A stretch of 60,075 nt of DNA from Heterostelium multicystogenum (lineage: Eukaryota > Evosea > Eumycetozoa > Acytosteliales > Acytosteliaceae): contig RCNN01000162.1 in the NCBI GenBank assembly GCA_003667245.1, positions 1-60,075 on the forward strand. The letters are read 5' to 3'. A program made the position numbers and the translations under genes. Shown piece by piece: positions 11,270-22,392 of this stretch. Each line of letters starts with the position of its first letter. Positions within the stretch are counted from its first letter, which is position 1. The notes under the pieces are model-generated. The model did no database searches and was not told where the DNA came from. It was given only the letters and a program-made list of their open reading frames with translations.

Positions 11270-13012
11270 TTACATGTTGTCGGAGTAGTCGTAATCTGAA
11301 ATCTCGTTGATGATGAGATCATAGGATTTGACTATTCTTTGGGAATGCCTTCGTTTCGCTCTTGTTACTATTATGTATATGATTGTGATGATTGATCCTG
11401 TTATGATTATGATTGTCATTATGAGTAATCCGATGGTGGATCGCTTGCTGTGATGATAGGAGTCAGAGTCGGAGCTGGAAGATGTACAAAATGGCTGTTG
11501 TCCATAGAGATGGCAGTTATTTGTCTCTGTCCTGTTGATCTGTATAGCACAGCGAATAAGTTCATCACCACTGCTATCTATTTGGTTGAGAAGCGTGTAG
11601 ATGTTACTTTCATAGCAGTAGATGGAAGCCTGTCCTCCGTTGTTGTAGAATAGGGATTGGTTGAACATGGCAAGCTTGACGCCAAACAGGTAGATCGATT
11701 GGCCCGAACCAAATGTGTTGGCTGGGCTGTTGGTGAAGTTGCAGCGGTCAACACTTAGTCGGGGGCTGGACGAAGCATAGATATGACTGCCCAAAAAACC
11801 TGTATTTTGATCAAAGAGTGAGCTTCGTATCACTAGATGGGAGTTGATGGCATATATGCCAACGCCATCAACACCCCGGTTGCCATTGAACGTTGATCCT
11901 TCTACCTTTGCTGTCATTTGTTGTCCTGATCCACCGTTGTTCAAAACGATCTGTGATGCATTGATGTTGCCGGAAAAGCGGCAGTTGTAGAGATCTACAT
12001 TTGAGTAGAGTATAGTCACTATCGATGCATAGGCTTCTGTGTTTGGATTTGATATCGAGTTGGCAATGAATTGGCTGTTTTCCAAGAGGATCGTAGAATA
12101 CTGCTGTTGTATCAGAATCATGGAGGCTTGTGCAACTGTATTATTGATGAACAGCGAGTCGGAGATGCTCGTCTTCGTTCCACTGAACGACAGCAGACCA
12201 CGGCCTCCCGAGTAGTTGTCTCGAAATATAGATTGGCTAATAGTAATATTGAAAATGTTTCCAAAGATGATCGAGGAAGCAGTGGCTGAGTTGGAAATGA
12301 ACTTGCAGCCAACTACAGAGACTTTAGCAGTGCCACTGGAGTAAGGCGTGTAGAGTTGAGAGCGCGCGTTCAGCACAGCAGCCTTGGTTTCCGCTCGATT
12401 CTCACTGAATGTGCTATCTATCAATGTGACAGAGAGATGTGAAATATGGTTGTATGTAGATATGACTCCACCGTCATTCTTTGAGTAACCATTCATGATG
12501 TAGATATTGACAAGCTGAATGCAAGTTTGCATCGAACTAAGGTTGTCCACTGACCAGGGAGGCTCCAAACTGTTGATGAAGCTGCTGTTTCCCTCCAGGT
12601 CGATCTGGACGCCCGACGCGATTGACTTTGATGAAGATTCAATGGACAGGTTCATTCCGAACACGCTTAGCTCGCTATTCAGGTAGGCCGGGTACAGGCC
12701 ATTGCCCATGATGATTCTGAGGCTAGAGACGGCGGTCAACGGCACATAGTAGTTGCTATAGACCTGCAGGGCCTGCACAATCGAAGGACAAGCCAAGTTG
12801 TCCTCGAGCGAATCACCACATCGCTCGGACTGGTTGTTCGAATTCAAATTAACATACAACACCACCTCTTCCACACCAGATGTTTTTTCAAATCTCATCT
12901 GAGAGTCTCTGACACCAGGCAACACATCGGCAACATTTCCAAGTACAAATAAACAACATATAACTATAGCAATAACATAAATACTATTCAAATATTTAAT
13001 AAACATTATCAT
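11270..13012 (-). CDS. Type I membrane protein with right-handed beta-helix repeats
   Basis: This is an intact 580-aa frame without introns. The N-terminus is hydrophobic (about residues 3-28, IKYLNSIYVIAIVICCLFVL) and looks like a signal peptide. The ectodomain is built of short repeated strands such as DSTFSENRAE, GCKFISNSAT, QSIFRDNYSGG, DSLFINNTV, GSTFNGNRG and SSLFDQNTG, the spacing seen in pectin-lyase-like parallel beta-helices. Many N-x-S/T sites suggest glycosylation. A transmembrane helix (about 527-550, LLIMTIIIITGSIITIIYII) is followed by a basic stop-transfer and a short acidic/Tyr tail ending in DYDYSDNM. Function is unknown. The architecture fits a surface adhesion or carbohydrate-contacting protein, but no catalytic motif is visible. 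It is one of the few long genes here with no frame break. Confidence 0.85.
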   Translation of the reverse strand: MIMFIKYLNSIYVIAIVICCLFVLGNVADVLPGVRDSQMRFEKTSGVEEVVLYVNLNSNNQSERCGDSLEDNLACPSIVQALQVYSNYYVPLTAVSSLRIIMGNGLYPAYLNSELSVFGMNLSIESSSKSIASGVQIDLEGNSSFINSLEPPWSVDNLSSMQTCIQLVNIYIMNGYSKNDGGVISTYNHISHLSVTLIDSTFSENRAETKAAVLNARSQLYTPYSSGTAKVSVVGCKFISNSATASSIIFGNIFNITISQSIFRDNYSGGRGLLSFSGTKTSISDSLFINNTVAQASMILIQQQYSTILLENSQFIANSISNPNTEAYASIVTILYSNVDLYNCRFSGNINASQIVLNNGGSGQQMTAKVEGSTFNGNRGVDGVGIYAINSHLVIRSSLFDQNTGFLGSHIYASSSPRLSVDRCNFTNSPANTFGSGQSIYLFGVKLAMFNQSLFYNNGGQASIYCYESNIYTLLNQIDSSGDELIRCAIQINRTETNNCHLYGQQPFCTSSSSDSDSYHHSKRSTIGLLIMTIIIITGSIITIIYIIVTRAKRRHSQRIVKSYDLIINEISDYDYSDNM

Positions 13013-13911
13013 TACAATTTATTATTATTTTATTATTATTATTATTATTGCTTTGTTATTTAATTGACAAGTACTTGGAAGTCTACATAAATTTTATTTA
13101 CACTTCGCCTTATTTCTCTAAAAAATACTTCTGTTATTTGATTAATGAATTACTATGAAAGATAGCTTTGCTCATCTTAAGGAACAAGACAACACTTAGG
13201 TCATTTAGCAAAGATTTAATGATTAAAAAAAAATTGGAAATTGATATTTTCTTTGTGAATCTTGTCAAAAAAATGATAATCAATTTTTCCATCAGTTAAG
13301 AACCATAACTCCATCTAAAATAAAATAAAATAAAATTTAATTCCTATTCTTTTAGGTTTTCCTGTGAGATATCTAAGATTAAATTAATTGAATGAATGGT
13401 GTAATTTGGAAATGATTAAAATATCATCTTTTTCATATGAATCTTTATCAAGGTTGTCCAGTGGTAAATTATATATGGTTACAAAAACTGGAAATTCAAC
13501 TGATAAACTCGGCGATTTGAACTCTCCACTTTCTCAACTGGAACCAGATGACCGACATCTGTCAACTACTACCATGTGCTCCAACACATTCTTCAGGAAG
13601 ATGTGAGAATGACTAATTGGACTTCGACATTGTCAACTATAAACAATCCAACGTGTTACTCATGGGTGGAAAGACACTTTGAAACCACACCTATCCATTG
13701 CTATCCAACAACTAGACCCCAGCCAAAGGTGCAGAACCGCATCATTTCAAATTAGTAATAAACTTCAATTATTTTAACATTAGTATGATGTTTTGTTTCC
13801 ACTTTCCAAAGGACTGGTTTAGATATAATATAATGTAATGTATTTATTGGCTATTTAATTATGATTATTTTAATTATTATTTGGTTGGTTTATGTTAATT
13901 TAATAATTTAT
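13013..13911. other. Intergenic with a possible gene relic
   Basis: Mostly AT-rich. The part from about 13388 to 13760 is less AT-rich and holds a 72-codon frame plus a second short frame reading NYKQSNVLLMGGKTL, loosely like a P-loop region. No family could be assigned and no splice structure joins them, so this is recorded only as a possible relic. Confidence 0.3.
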
Positions 13912-14336
13912 TTATAAATCATCGTCATCTGTTTTCTTGTTGGTAAACTTTCTAAATAAGAACAAACCAAAACAAAGAGCAATAACACCAGCATAAATGG
14001 CAGCACCAATGAAAAGCAGCCTTTTGGGCGGTTTCCTCTGATGATTTAGTCAAAGCACTCTCACCTTCAGCCTTCTTATATGAATCCTTGAAAAGACCTC
14101 CAATACTCAACTAAAATAAGACAAGAGAAAGAGTTAGTTACTACGCCTTGGAAAGAGTATAACTCGATGACAAAATATCATGGCTTGTCATCATCATTAT
14201 CACTAAGATCCGATCACCTACCAAACCAATGACACCAAACAATGAGAAAAACCATGCAACACATTGAGCATCCTGGTGATGGGAATTGATAGCAGGCTCC
14301 ACCTGGTGAGCAAACTCCTCCTTCTTTCTTTGCCAT
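13912..14336 (-). CDS. Small two-TM protein of unknown function
   Basis: Two exons joined over a GT-AG intron at 14111-14221 give roughly 100 aa. After an initial MAKKK-EEFAHQVEPAINSHHQDAQ the first hydrophobic helix is VAWFFSLFGVIGLLSIGGLF, then a polar linker (KDSYKKAEGESALTKSSEET), a second helix FIGAAIYAGVIALCFGLFLF, and a basic/acidic tail FRKFTNKKTDDDDL. One-base breaks lie near 14320 and 14022, so no single frame spans it. The continuous hydrophobic pattern and proper splice sites support a real gene. I do not recognise the family. An organelle membrane protein is a reasonable guess. Confidence 0.55.
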
Positions 14337-15418
14337 TTTATATCTATATAATTATGTGTGGTTGTTGATACAATTTTAAATAAACAGCACTTGTTTATGT
14401 CTGTATGTAACTCTATAGTTTGGTAAAGATATATCAATGTTAATATATTATAAAGAAATGCTATCATATTTCAATTCACATCATTATCAATCATCAATTA
14501 TCAATGGTCAATTTTAGTAATATCTGATTCGGCTTATATCTATCTTTAATAAGATTGAAATCTTTAGTTGACAACTAAGAATAAGTGTAGTTATACTTGA
14601 ATGTTCAACTATTGTTATCAATCAATCGATATGGATCCTCTTTCATTGAACTTTCTTTTAAATTGCTATTTAGTCAAACTTATGTTGTGTAACTAATTAA
14701 TCGCAATGAACTTTTAGTTGTGACTTAAATCCATCATCAGATGTACGAATGACTGAGAATTGATTGATTGATTGATTCAAAAAATCATTGATCCTCGTGA
14801 TTGATATTCCAACATCTCCTGTGTTATTCCATCGTTATTCATATCCTCCAAATAACTAGTTCTCTGATTGATTTGATATCTTGATCAATATGTCTAATAT
14901 ATTGAATTCAATCCGATTTGATCCGATGCGATCCTAATGAATAATTTGATAATTGATGTGATGATTGTTTCTTTCTTTCTTTCTCTTGCCTACTGTTTGC
15001 TAAATTAATTAATTAAACTAAACTAAATTCAACTAACTAACTATCGAAGTAGAGTAATATATATATTTTGAGAAATGAAGATGTGATATACAACACTAAA
15101 ACACAATGTTTGTTTATTACGTCTTAATGCTGAAAGATTGGTTGGCAAGGCAATACGACTATTATTATTATTAATTGCTTGCTTGCTTGCTCTCTAAAAA
15201 TTTAGAATAGAATGAATGCTCGAAATAGATAGAGAATTTTTCAAAATTTTGTTTTTTTTTTTTTTTTATTATTATTGTGGTTGGAGGTACTAACGTTTAA
15301 AAAAAAACAAACAACAATAACATAATAAAAATATAAAAAATAAATAACTTTTGAAAAAAATCAAATCCTTTTCTCTTGCATCAAAAAAGTTTTTTTTTTG
15401 TTTTTTTTTTTTCATTTC

Positions 15419-15466
15419 ATGTCTGCCAGGCATTCAACACAAAATCTCAGTCACTCGGGCAACCTG
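15419..15466 (+). other. Possible orphan first exon
   Basis: An ATG opens 16 codons (MSARHSTQNLSHSGNL) and runs exactly into a GTAAGA donor, in a patch much less AT-rich than its flanks. The nearest acceptor (15559-15560) would give only one more codon before a stop. It could be an upstream exon or a short uORF of the next gene. Low confidence. Confidence 0.25.
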
Positions 15467-15765
15467 GTAAGAAAATTCTATTCTGATTGCCTAAATTAAT
15501 ATGTGTTGTTTGTTGTTGTAATTTTTCTTGGTGGTGAGTGGGTGTGGTGCATTTTGCCAGGGCTAAGTAAAAAACACAAACTATCTTTCCAACAACAACA
15601 GTATTAACTTTATTAATAAAAATCATTCATTTCATTTCATAACATATCAAACATATCGTAGCAAGCTTCTTCTTTTTCCACTACATATTATTATTAATAT
15701 CATATTATTATTGACTGACTATCACATATCATATTAATAATAATCAAACTATTATTCAGTTTCAG

Positions 15766-15793
15766 TTTTTTTTTTATAAATCCTTTTTTTTTT
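15766..15793 (+). promoter_or_regulatory. Candidate core promoter: TATA box with flanking oligo-T
   Basis: A T-run, TATAAATC, then a second T-run. This combination is typical of dictyostelid core promoters. It lies about 300 bp before the V-ATPase subunit e start and points the same way. Confidence 0.35.
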
Positions 15794-16093
15794 GTATTCG
15801 CTCACTTTTGTTTTGGTTTTGCAATTTTTATTTAAAATTTTTAAATAAATTCTATTTCCAATCTCTTTTTTTAACTAACTATTATTTAGTATTATTATTA
15901 TTTTTATTATTTACTTGCTTACTTCCGTTTCAAGCATTTTGTGTTGAGTGTTTGATCGTCGACGTCATAGTAGTAGTAGTTGTGGAGATTCAAGTCAAAT
16001 CAACTCTAATCAAATTACATTATTTATTAAAATTTTAATTATATAGTTAGATATTCATTCTACATAACACACATATATATATACAGATTAAAG

Positions 16094-16760
16094 ATGGCAA
16101 TGAGCGATTCTTCAATGATCGGTATGGTCACCGCCATTTACTTTGGTGTTGGTCTACTCTTCTCAATCTACCCATTCTATGTTAAGGATAAAGCGTATGT
16201 ATCACACTGACCCTGCAGTTGTGTCAACTATATAATGATATTAACATGATACTATTGCTATAGACTCTGCCGTATCTCAATTATTACTACTGTTACATGT
16301 TGTTGGTTATTGTAGGTTATCATCACCAAGATTTAAAAGATCATAGAAAGATATATAGATAAGCAGATAAAAGATTGTATAGGGCTCAAGCATCGACCAT
16401 CATCATATCATCAATCAATCAATCAACCAAATAGCTTTATGATCATGGCAGTTACCATTATTAGAGATAAGAGGAATATGATCGAATTGAGTTTAGTCGG
16501 AGATTGTTTTCAAGATTTAACATAGTAGAGGATTAAAGTAGATAGTTAAAGATGATAGAGTTCGATATTGATATTAATTGATGTTGATGATTGAATGGGA
16601 ATGCAGCACTGTTATCTATTATCATGATCAATCATATGTTAAATTATAATTACTAACACTGCTTTTTAATAGATGGATCTTCTGTTATATGTCACAAATG
16701 AACCCAATGGCAGTACCAGAAGCACAAGAACAAAACGTCCCAAAGAATGGAACTAAATAG
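16094..16760 (+). CDS. V-type ATPase V0 subunit e (Vma9/ATP6V0E-like)
   Basis: Subunit e is a small two-helix proteolipid of the membrane V0 sector of the proton pump, abundant in contractile vacuole and endosome membranes. Three exons give 78 aa: 16094-16194, a 48-nt exon 16264-16311 and 16673-16760. Both introns have GT-AG ends and phases agree. Helix 1 is MIGMVTAIYFGVGLLFSIY. Helix 2 (IITTVTCCWLLWIFCYMSQ) runs into MNPMAVPE, matching the family's C-terminal W-hydrophobic-QxNP-xxxP pattern. Skipping the small exon would delete most of helix 2, so it is needed. Intron 2 (16312-16672, 361 nt) is unusually long for this genome. The hydrophilic tail EAQEQNVPKNGTK is species-specific. Confidence 0.72.
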
Positions 16761-17207
16761 AACAAATGTAAATTGTTTGAAATAAACAGCAACAAAGAAA
16801 TACAATAATATGATAATATTTTTTAAACCAAATCTGAACATATCTATCTACAATTTAGTTTATTTCATTATATACTAATCAAATGATCTTTTTGATCTGT
16901 GAAAATATAACTTTGGCTGCCAACCATATTGAATTGCCAATAAACATCTAGTTACACTCTATTATATCCTTTAGATGTTTTGTTTGCTTGTTCGTTCACT
17001 GTCGTTCGTTCATTCATTCATTCTTTCTCGTTCGTTTGTTCGTTCGTTTGTTCATTAGTTTGGGTTTATATTATATTAAAAGATCTAAATAATGACAGTA
17101 GTATGTATTTGTTAGATAGATCAAAGATAATGAAGATGGATATGTTGTCTTACTTGTATGTATATATAATTGTGTTGTTCATTGTTGTTGCGTTTCTATC
17201 TATTCTT
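16761..17207. other. Intergenic between convergent genes
   Basis: 3' flanks of the V-ATPase e gene and the minus-strand small protein. It contains GTTCGTTT/CATT simple repeats near 16990-17060. A plus-strand hydrophobic frame here is an artefact of T-rich repeats. Confidence 0.5.
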
Positions 17208-17411
17208 CTATGATGAACCAGATCCTCTTGGTCTCTTTTGTAACTTTGATTTATCTTCATCTACGGGGAATCCGAAATCATTGATATCTTTGAAATCATT
17301 TTGACCCATACGCCACATAGATGTGAAGTAGACTGCGGCAGAGAATGCAAGAAGACCTACTAAGATCTTTGTATTACCTGATTTTCTTTGTTGATGGAAT
17401 GGTGTTATCAT
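17208..17411 (-). CDS. Small single-TM protein, COA3-like
   Basis: An intact 67-aa frame. A short basic N-terminus (MITPFHQQRKSGNTK) precedes one membrane helix (ILVGLLAFSAAVYFTSMW) and then GQNDFKDINDFGFP with a charged tail. Size, topology and the QxDF-D motif right after the helix resemble the mitochondrial cytochrome c oxidase assembly factor COA3/CCDC56, which helps COX1 translation and assembly in the inner membrane. The similarity is short, so the assignment is tentative. It is transcribed divergently from the coiled-coil gene at 17720. Confidence 0.5.
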   Translation of the reverse strand: MITPFHQQRKSGNTKILVGLLAFSAAVYFTSMWRMGQNDFKDINDFGFPVDEDKSKLQKRPRGSGSS

Positions 17412-17719
17412 CTTTACTTTATATTATATTGTATTATATTGTATTATTTGTTATTATAGATAAGCTCTTGTCAATGATAATAATAAATGTTAATTTGATT
17501 ATTTTTGTTTTTGAATCTGTTTGTTTATGTATGTATGCATTGACGATGACCAATCTATTATGATTATTGCCCGAACTGAAATTTATTTTGCAATATTTAT
17601 TTTTTGAAATTTTCAAAATATTGATTGTAAACAATGAATAACCAGAACCAAACACTATACGATTTTTATCATTGGCCTCTTGTAGCACAGTCACATGTAT
17701 ATATTTAGGCTTTAGGAGA
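17412..17719. promoter_or_regulatory. Divergent intergenic promoter region
   Basis: 308 bp between two divergent starts. AT-rich with no recognised motif beyond T/A runs. It should contain both promoters by position alone. Confidence 0.4.
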
Positions 17720-18743
17720 ATGACCATTCACAATATAAGTACTACTGGTACAACAACAACAACAACAGCCAACAGTAGTACAGTCACTAGTAATGCTAAT
17801 AATGGAGGTAAAAGTACAGCAAGTAGCTTGGCTAATAAATCAGAAAAAGAGATAGAAGAGGAAATCAAGTCATTGGAACAAAGTATAGATGAAAAAGGTA
17901 GACAGATGAATCAACTATTAACTCTAATAAAAGATGAAAGAGAAAAAGGAAATAAAGTATGTTTTAGAAAGAAACACGACATGTGCAAATTCATTCCTTT
18001 CGGAATTCAAATTAATTGACTGACGGATTCAAATGATACTAATGATTGTTTATTATTTGTTTATGATTAAATGTAGAATTTATTAAGTGAAAAAGAAAAA
18101 TTAAAAGAATTTAGTGAGAAGATGGAGCAATCCAAACTTAGTTCGATGGAAAAGACTGAAAAGGTGAAGCAAGAGATAATGGATCTACAGAGACAGCTTT
18201 TAGAACTCCAAAAGAAGACATCCAATTTGGAAATGCAACTACAAAAACTATTATCGACTCCAAATATGCCAATTTCACAGAGTGATTTAATTAAACTAAA
18301 AGATGATTACCAAAAATCATTTTTGTTGATACAGCAAAAGTACCAACAGCTTCAAACTCTATCCAAGACAAGAGAAGAAGAGTATGCTATTATTATATTC
18401 CATATCAAATCAATAGTCATTGATACTAACAAATTCATTCCTCCACCAATTCATTTAATTAAATCGATAGATTGAAGAATACATTCTTCCAATTAAATGA
18501 GCAAGAGAAAATTTTTGAAATCACAACTATTAACATAGGCAGATCTTTATGATGGAGAGATTGTATAATAATAATAATTATAGATATATGTGTATTAATA
18601 AAGCCATCAGTAAATGTATTATATTATAGCTAGAGTGTATTATCCAACAATTTCATTATGGTCAAATGATCTACTCAAGTCCTGGAAATTTCTTCAAGAC
18701 AACTTCTATAATCTCAATACAACTGGGAATATCCGAAAAATAA
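17720..18743 (+). CDS. Coiled-coil protein, unrecognised
   Basis: Exon 1 (17720-17956) encodes a Thr/Ser/Asn-rich N-terminus then a heptad-rich helix (EKEIEEEIKSLEQSIDEKG). Exon 2 (18077-18381) continues the coil (SEKEKLKEFSEKMEQ, QRQLLELQKKTSNLEMQLQK). Exon 3 begins at 18471 with ELKNTFFQLNEQEKIFE. In the direct frame a stop falls at 18550-18552. A one-base break near 18536 would instead read DLYDGEI into a proper GT-AG intron (18563-18629) and a last exon ILECIIQQFHYGQMIY ending at 18743. Introns at 17957-18076 and 18382-18470 are well formed. The family is unknown and the C-terminal extension is uncertain. The 3' end lies only about 45 bp from the convergent UVRAG stop. Confidence 0.6.
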
Positions 18744-18787
18744 TTGGTACAGTGAATTATGTTGTACAACAAATGGTATATAATGGT

Positions 18788-21430
18788 TTAATATCTAAAT
18801 GTTAATTCATGGATGGATTTTTTACTTCTTCCAAGTAGAATTTGAAGATTTGGAAGTGTGTCTTTCAGTGTGAATCCAACGAGACCCTGTGAGTTGAGCA
18901 TTTGTTCGAGATTTTTGTTGAGAAGGAACACTGCATAGTCAAAGATCTTTCGCTCGACACCCTTAGAGTAGAGTGGGAATTTCGAGGAGATGTGGTGTGA
19001 AATCTCGTCTTTGATGAATGATCGCGATGCCATTGGTGTCATTGGGTATCGCAGTGGAATGTCCAGGTAACGCGAAGCCAACTGTACAATGTGACAAACG
19101 TATCCAAGCGCAGTCGAAATCAACTCTTCGTCGCATCCATTAAAGTCAGAGTTGGGCAGTGGTAGATTGTTGATCATCAGTGTCTTCTTGCCAATGTCAT
19201 TTGTGATTGGGTAGATAGTTCTGATTTGTGAGAGCAGATGCCACTTCTTCTTTTCAAGTGTCGACTTTATATTGTTGAGAAGCAGACGATCCATTTCCAT
19301 CACCTTCTTTGACTCTAGAAGCATCTGGAATGATGAATAAAAGGTAATACCCGCATTTGTAAGTGCGCAAGCACGAGGTATCAGTTTTTTCTTGACGTCT
19401 TCAATGTCCTCTTGTTCTGTATGATAGAATCTTGTTAGTCAATGGCAACATGTTGTTGTATGTGTCTGTTTGTGTGTACCTTTTTCTTTGAGCGATAGCT
19501 GATTGCAGCACTCTTCCTTCAGCTGCTCTACTCTGCTCTTTAGTCTTTCAATCTTTCTAATTCTTTCTGTATATTGTACATCGTTGTCTAGTTTGCATTC
19601 AATATCGTTTCCAAGTTGCCGACAATTCTCTTGATATTTCATATTCTGTAGTTTCAAAGCCAGCAGTTTCAACAGTAGATCTTGATTCAATGTGTCTGTC
19701 TTTTTCTTATCGCTGACCGTTGGGTTGAATTTATAATCATTTAGTTTTGTTGATCCCTATTAGATAAATGTTGCAATTAGCAATCTACTTGATATCCTAA
19801 ACGCAATCATAGCATAGGCAGATATCATACCATTTTTGTTTTAGTTTCTTTTGTTACATATAGACCATCTTTTAATTCAAAGATGATTGAGTTTTGAGGT
19901 ATAATAAGATTTACAAATTGTTTGATCTGAATCAATGAAAAGTAACAGGTTGGATCGTTCCTAATTAGTATGATGAGCAGTGTCTATAATGTAAATGGAA
20001 ACATACGTCTTGAGAAATAAATTCAAGTTGAGTTAAGTCAATCTCTGCTTGGAACAGTGGTTCATCATTATGATTCTTATCCCATATACATATATTAAAG
20101 GTATTGAAGCATTCTAGTATTTCTTCAGGTAAAGGTTGATAGCAATCGAATGAGTTCCAAACTGGATTCTAAAGTAAATTAAGTTGTAATTAGATTAGAT
20201 TAGATTAGATTTGGTCGGTCGCCAGCAGCATGGGGAATAGTATGGATGTGTAACATACATATGAGTTGGGCACAACTTCACTTATATAGAATGGAGTTGT
20301 CAATTCCTCTTCGTTATCCATCATTCTGCCATTTTCAGGATCGTCTACATTTGGATCACTTTCAAATAAGTCGTCGTCTTCGTCTTCGTATTCTTCGTCT
20401 TCGTCTTCATCATATCTGTCGTTGTATCCATAGTCATTGTTATCATTGCCATTAATATCAACTTTGAATGGAATGACATTGTTTTCATCGAGTTCTCCTA
20501 TCTCATATGGTGGAGTGGCACCGATAATGTGGTGACCACTGCTTGTAATACCTGTTCCAGTGGCCAATGTATTTGCTATTGGAATTGGTTTTGATTCTTC
20601 GGCTGCCGGAGATGCAATCTGCAGGTCATTCAAAACCAATGACTCCGGCTGCTCTTGCTCTTTCTGTCTCTGTTGTTGTTGTTGCTGCTGTTGCTGCTGT
20701 TGATGTTTTCTGTATTTAGATTTGTTCTTTGTTACTCTGTGTGGAGGGGGAGCATGCAATGTGAAGTATGCATGTGGTAACGATAGATCGGCACTACTAT
20801 TTATAGAGGGAATGAGATTTCTAAACAATATACTCTTCACATGTCTAAGTTTACGCTGCATTGATTTTCAAGTATTGAATAGATTAGTAAGATAACTATA
20901 AAATATATATAGTTGTAGGTTATTTGTTGACATACCAGCGATGGTGGAAATGAACTTGGTCCATTGGGCATAATCATTAGTATACCACCATTGTGGAATG
21001 GGTGATAGGGTGCCGCTGTGCTGTTTGAGGGTGTAGGAGTTGATGCTGATAGTACAGCCGATGAACTAATGGTGCTGGACAGCGATACTGTGCTGTTCAT
21101 ACCAACTGCCGGCGCTGATGTCACTGGTACCGATGCTGACGTAACTGTAGTAGTCGTTGTTGTTGTAGTAACTGTCGTGGTAGTGGTTGTAGATGAAATC
21201 ATCAGATTGCTATTGCTGCTGGTGGTGATAGAGTTGGCAGTGTTGTTGCTGTTGCTGCTGTTGTTATTGTTAGCTTGAGGGGATGTGGATTGAGGTGGTG
21301 TGTTACCAGTAGAAGTAGTTCCATTGCTACCCATACCACCATTACCACCCCCACTACTATTACCAGCACCAGCACCAGAACCACTACCAACAATATTGCT
21401 GCTATTGCTGTTTATAGTTAAAGATGACAT
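18788..21430 (-). CDS. uvrag: UVRAG/Vps38-like subunit of the class III PI3-kinase complex
   Basis: UVRAG joins Beclin 1, Vps34 and Vps15 in complex II, acting in endosome and autophagosome maturation. Exon 1 (20936-21430) is Ser/Thr/Asn/Gly low complexity. Exon 2 (20259-20855) has RKLRHVKSILFRNLI, a Gln run and an acidic stretch. Exons 3-4 (20007-20168, 19831-19928) form a C2-like beta region (NTFNICIWDKNHN, PLFQAEIDLTQLEF, LIIPQNSIIFELKDG). Exon 5 (19480-19756) is a coiled coil. Exon 6 (18788-19416) carries the diagnostic C-terminal domain: LGYVCHIVQLASRYLDIPLRYP, SFIKDEISHH, FDYAVFLLNKNLEQML. Introns are GT-AG. A one- or two-base break near 19921 disrupts exon 4. The length is about 750 aa, longer than usual because of repeats. 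Confidence 0.87.
20675..20702 (-). repeat. Poly-Gln coding CAG/CAA repeat in UVRAG
   Basis: About ten Gln codons, mixed CAG and CAA, in exon 2. Typical dictyostelid amino-acid repeat. Confidence 0.85.
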
Positions 21431-21705
21431 AGTACAGTACTATATACTTCGCAGACACACTATCTAAAAAAGTAATACTGATAAAATAACATACCAATAT
21501 TAAAATTAATTTGTTTTTCAATAGATTTTTCATAATTTCTTATTTTTTGTTTTTTGTTGTTTTTTTTTGCATATCTAAGAAGTGGGACAAGCATTATAAC
21601 AAATTTCATTTCAAATTATCACTTGTTATAAGACATTGGTAATCAAAGAAGATAATAACTTCAGAAGACTGATTATCTTGTTGGTCGGGTGACTTTCCTT
21701 ACGAT

Positions 21706-21825
21706 ATGACTCCAATCAACCAGAAGGCAGCAAGCAAATTCTATCACATCAATCAGTGGACATTCTCATTGAGCGATCAAGAGATGTATTATCAATGTTT
21801 ACAATCCCTTTTTACTTTTAATTAA
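21706..21825 (+). other. Short coding-like frame, uncertain
   Basis: ATG-initiated 39-codon frame (MTPINQKAASKFYHINQW...) in a locally less AT-rich island. The upstream in-frame sequence stays open to near 21675. It has no known domain and could be a relic or chance. Confidence 0.15.
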
Positions 21826-22392
21826 AGAGACAATTTTTTTATATGAGTGTGATAGCCATTGTAAAAACTTTTACAACTCTTGATCTCTGATCGAGCAGGC
21901 ACCCCAAAACAAGATCTGGAAATCTAAAAAGTTTTTTTCGATTTCAGAGAGATCGACAACCACTAACGCATTCCTCTATTAATAGTTCGATTTGAGTCAA
22001 ATCTGTAAAACACGACTTCTTGTATAATCCAAACCCATTCTTTGATTTGAATCGATCAAGATAAAAATTTTCAAGGTATTCCAAAATATATCTTGATTTT
22101 ATTCCTAGATCATTCCAGATTTAAAATTACACATCAAGAACACACACACGGGAACTTTCGTTTGATTCAAAGTATCGACGACGAGAGATTTGAGTGCTGC
22201 GGACTGAAAACGAAGCGTTAGGAGGATCAATCTCCCTTGCAAAGTTAGAATATTCAATAATAAATCTATGTGCGGTTATCTCTTTCTTGACTGTGTTAAA
22301 ACCTTTAGCTATGAACTAAACTATCTCAAACCACTAAATATTTAAATTGAAGCTTAATTACATCACACAGATCATACCTGGTTTTTACTTCC

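Larger units (their letters stand above)
14337..16093. other. Intergenic, 1.75 kb, simple-sequence rich
   Basis: Contains (GATT)n near 14761-14778, (CTTT)n near 14970-14985, poly-T at 15251-15267 and a T-rich tract at 15385-15412. A possible orphan exon (15419-15466) and a TATA/oligo-T element are listed separately. No other gene-like content is seen. Confidence 0.5.

Noticed and set aside
13600..13680. NVLLMGGKTL resembling a Walker A motif
   Set aside because: The motif is incomplete, the frame closes at once, and no flanking AAA or ClpX-type sequence is seen.
16980..17213. Plus-strand hydrophobic frame
   Set aside because: It is made of CATT/GTTT simple repeats and overlaps the 3' end of the COA3-like gene on the other strand.
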